Shown: piece after piece, positions 61,984 to 64,000 of the stretch
Layout: the number at the start of each line of letters is the position of its first letter
Position numbering within the stretch: the stretch's first letter is position 1
NCBI RefSeq assembly: GCF_022539665.2
Contig: NC_081339.1
Location: 3,466,517-3,530,516 of the forward strand
From: Daphnia carinata
Taxonomy: Eukaryota > Arthropoda > Branchiopoda > Diplostraca > Daphniidae
DNA length: 64,000 nucleotides
Reading direction: 5' to 3'
The notes under the pieces: model-generated
What the model saw: only the letters and a program-made list of their open reading frames with translations
Database searches by the model: none
Told to the model about the DNA's origin: nothing
Made by a program: the position numbers and the translations under genes

Positions 61984-64000
61984 TAATGTGTGAACACAGA
62001 CAATGAAGGCAACAAACTTTGCAAAAAAATTTTATAAAAAAAAAATTTATTGACAATTCTCTGCACATTACAATTATTTTTGCAACTTTAAAAAGGCACA
62101 ATAGCCCTTTCAAAAGTTGCCGTCAACCCAGGCAGGGGGAGACACTGCCTTGTTGACCCACCGGGGAGATTACCCGGTGATTGGCTAAGAGAAGCCGGAA
62201 GAAGAGCTGAAGATTTGGAACATTTTTACAGGAGCGATTAACCTTTAGTTCGGATTTGTGGGTAGCCACATCGCCCTCCGTGAACACATCATCGGACTAA
62301 GCGGCACCCCACGTCCCCTTTCCGGCCAGAGCCCTCCAAACCTCGGTATATGTTGTTTTTATATATACCGTACAGTAGGGGCATGACCCCCTACGGGCTT
62401 ATTACGAGTCAAGGGGAAACGGGGCTTCAGAAAAGAAGGGAGCCCAGATATGCACTTCAATTTTTTTAATATCAAATACCGTCTGGGGAATCCGAATTAA
62501 GTATAGAAATGTCATGTCATCCATCCAATCAATACAATTTATTCAGTGTCTTGCCCCAACCAAGAATTTTTTTCAGATCCAATGTTACTATTAACCTATA
62601 TTGAGAAAAGAAAAACAACACCGTTAAACATATCAACTGTTGATCATGTAACTTACATGACTCATAGATTCAACTTCTGGTGGAAGCTTGGGGAAGGACA
62701 TACAAATTGCAGATTAACATCATTGTATAAGGCTCTTGAATGATAAACTAGCACCTGTACAATGTTGCATTGTTGATAGTTGTGTTCCCAGTACATGAAA
62801 ATCCTTTCCTATTGGATAAAATTTTTTTGGTAGATTAGACCTGGTTGGCAAAAAGGAGGAGAAATTCTTCGTCATAAATTCAAAATTATTTGAAGAAAAA
62901 TCCTTTCATACCTAAAGAGTCCATGTATGATGTTCATCTCTGCAATGGCAGCAAAATTAAAACATCTTTAGGGCCATTTAAGTACCCAGTTTCCCCAACA
63001 CTCTGAACGTAAAGGACAAGTTGTTCTTTAGACAGAGAAGCAGAATTATTTGAGGTTTCTAGCTGTGACAGAACTATAAAGGATTGCTGTTGTACTGGAT
63101 TTATTAACACAAGATGGTACTTCTCATTAGACAATGTGCATACTCTATTACTTTACCTCATACCTTAATGGTAATGCACTCTGTGTTTTTTCATCTGTAG
63201 GCTGACTCTTCCATCCTGTAACACTTCCAGACTTGATTTGATCCCCCATTAAATTCTGTGAATGCAAAATAATAGCATTAAAAATACTTTTTCAATAGAC
63301 ATAAAACTGAAAAGTACCTAATCCATGTTTCATGTTGAACTTGTGCCATATCTTGGTTTCCGTACCACACCCATTTTCGGCCCAAATACGGTCCCACAAT
63401 TGTTCACTTCCTTCACTGCATGGGCTTATTACTAACGATTCTTTTTGTGCAGCACTAACAGAATTTAAATTTAACACACTGTCAGGTGGTAGACTGAATA
63501 ACTAAACAATAAATAATTGTTTGTTAAAATTCTATACTTATTTTGAATTCTTATTTGAAAAGTTTAGGTACCTGACTGTGTTCGCCTAATGCCAATTCAT
63601 CCTCATGTTCAGTTAGGTTTGAGTTTGGAAAAACCTCCTTCACTGTTTGGAAACTGTTCTGTTCCAATTTGTTCTTTTCCCTTAGCTGAGCTTGTAGACT
63701 CAAAATTTGAGCTACAAAACACAAATGAATAAAAGCAAATAAATAGAATCATTATGTATTAGGCCTTACCATCCTTAGCTTTGCTGTTATCTAATATTTT
63801 GTGTTGTTCCAATAATTGGGCCTGCAGCTTCATAATTTGATCTAATAAACAATAGTTAATAATTGAAAACCAATATAATAATGTTTATACTTACCATCCT
63901 TTTGTTGTATTATCTTATCCATTTTTCAATTGTTCCTCCAGCCACGCGTTATTCTACATCCACGTTCCTGAACTAACTGCGAATGGCATCCAATGGACTG
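61984..64000. repeat. Right arm of the large inverted repeat (cut by window edge)
   Basis: Reverse complement of 59257-61275. The last bases of the window (CCAATGGACTG) pair exactly with 59257 onward, so the arm probably continues outside. Confidence 0.95.
63191..63922 (-). CDS. Small coiled-coil protein, right-arm copy
   Basis: Inverted copy of the gene at 59334-60065 with the same five exons and splice sites. The start ATG is at 63922. The reading frame is intact. In exon 2, QIMDLQAQLLQQHK of the left copy reads QIMKLQAQLLEQHK here, through several clustered base changes, while the remaining exons are almost identical. The intact frames in both copies suggest selection or a very recent duplication with local conversion. 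No known domain. Confidence 0.58.

Overview
The window looks like nuclear DNA of a gene-dense arthropod. Spliced genes have many short introns (about 50-80 nt), mostly GT-AG. The gene set is animal: cytoplasmic dynein heavy chain, ATM, golgin-84, WDR74, ARP6, a FAM234-like protein, mu-class GST and a chitin-binding RR cuticle protein. My best guess is a branchiopod crustacean such as Daphnia. This is an inference from compactness and gene content, not from a species marker.

Layout. 1-8728 (-): 5' two thirds of cytoplasmic dynein-1 heavy chain, running off the left edge inside the AAA2/AAA3 part of the motor. 9317-11948 (-): two tandem paralogous four-pass membrane proteins. 12332-21812 (-): an essentially complete ATM checkpoint kinase (TAN motif to FATC). 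22270-23771 (-) and 24027-26120 (+): WDR74 and golgin-84, divergent from one ~255 bp intergenic promoter. 27074-28327 (+): homeodomain factor with Cys at position 50. 29824-34709 (+): very large proline-rich RR cuticle protein with an octapeptide repeat block. 35260-36166 (-): mu-class GST. 37521-41578 (+): pseudokinase-kinase-WD40 fusion protein. 44233-45815 (+): ARP6. 47731-48335 (+): unidentified small gene. 48810-50278 (+): FAM234-like membrane protein. 51720-54538 (+): ROR/TRK-like receptor tyrosine kinase, followed at 56241-56946 by a kinase-less tandem paralogue. 57360-64000: repeat-rich end with a GC-rich minisatellite, a 340 bp TTAA-flanked MITE full of hairpins, and a large inverted repeat (arms about 2.0 kb each, spacer about 0.7 kb). 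Each arm carries the same small coiled-coil gene, and the spacer holds three tRNA-like sequences.

The genes are mostly unrelated housekeeping loci and do not form one pathway. The most unusual items are: (1) the fusion of an IRE1-like pseudokinase/kinase pair to a TBL1-like WD40 propeller, supported by in-frame splice junctions throughout; (2) the receptor kinase beside a truncated, membrane-anchored copy of its ectodomain, a possible decoy; (3) the gene-bearing inverted duplication at the right edge. Exon boundaries were read by eye from splice consensus and reading frame, so most are good to within a few bases. Gene 5' ends without a recognisable start are flagged.
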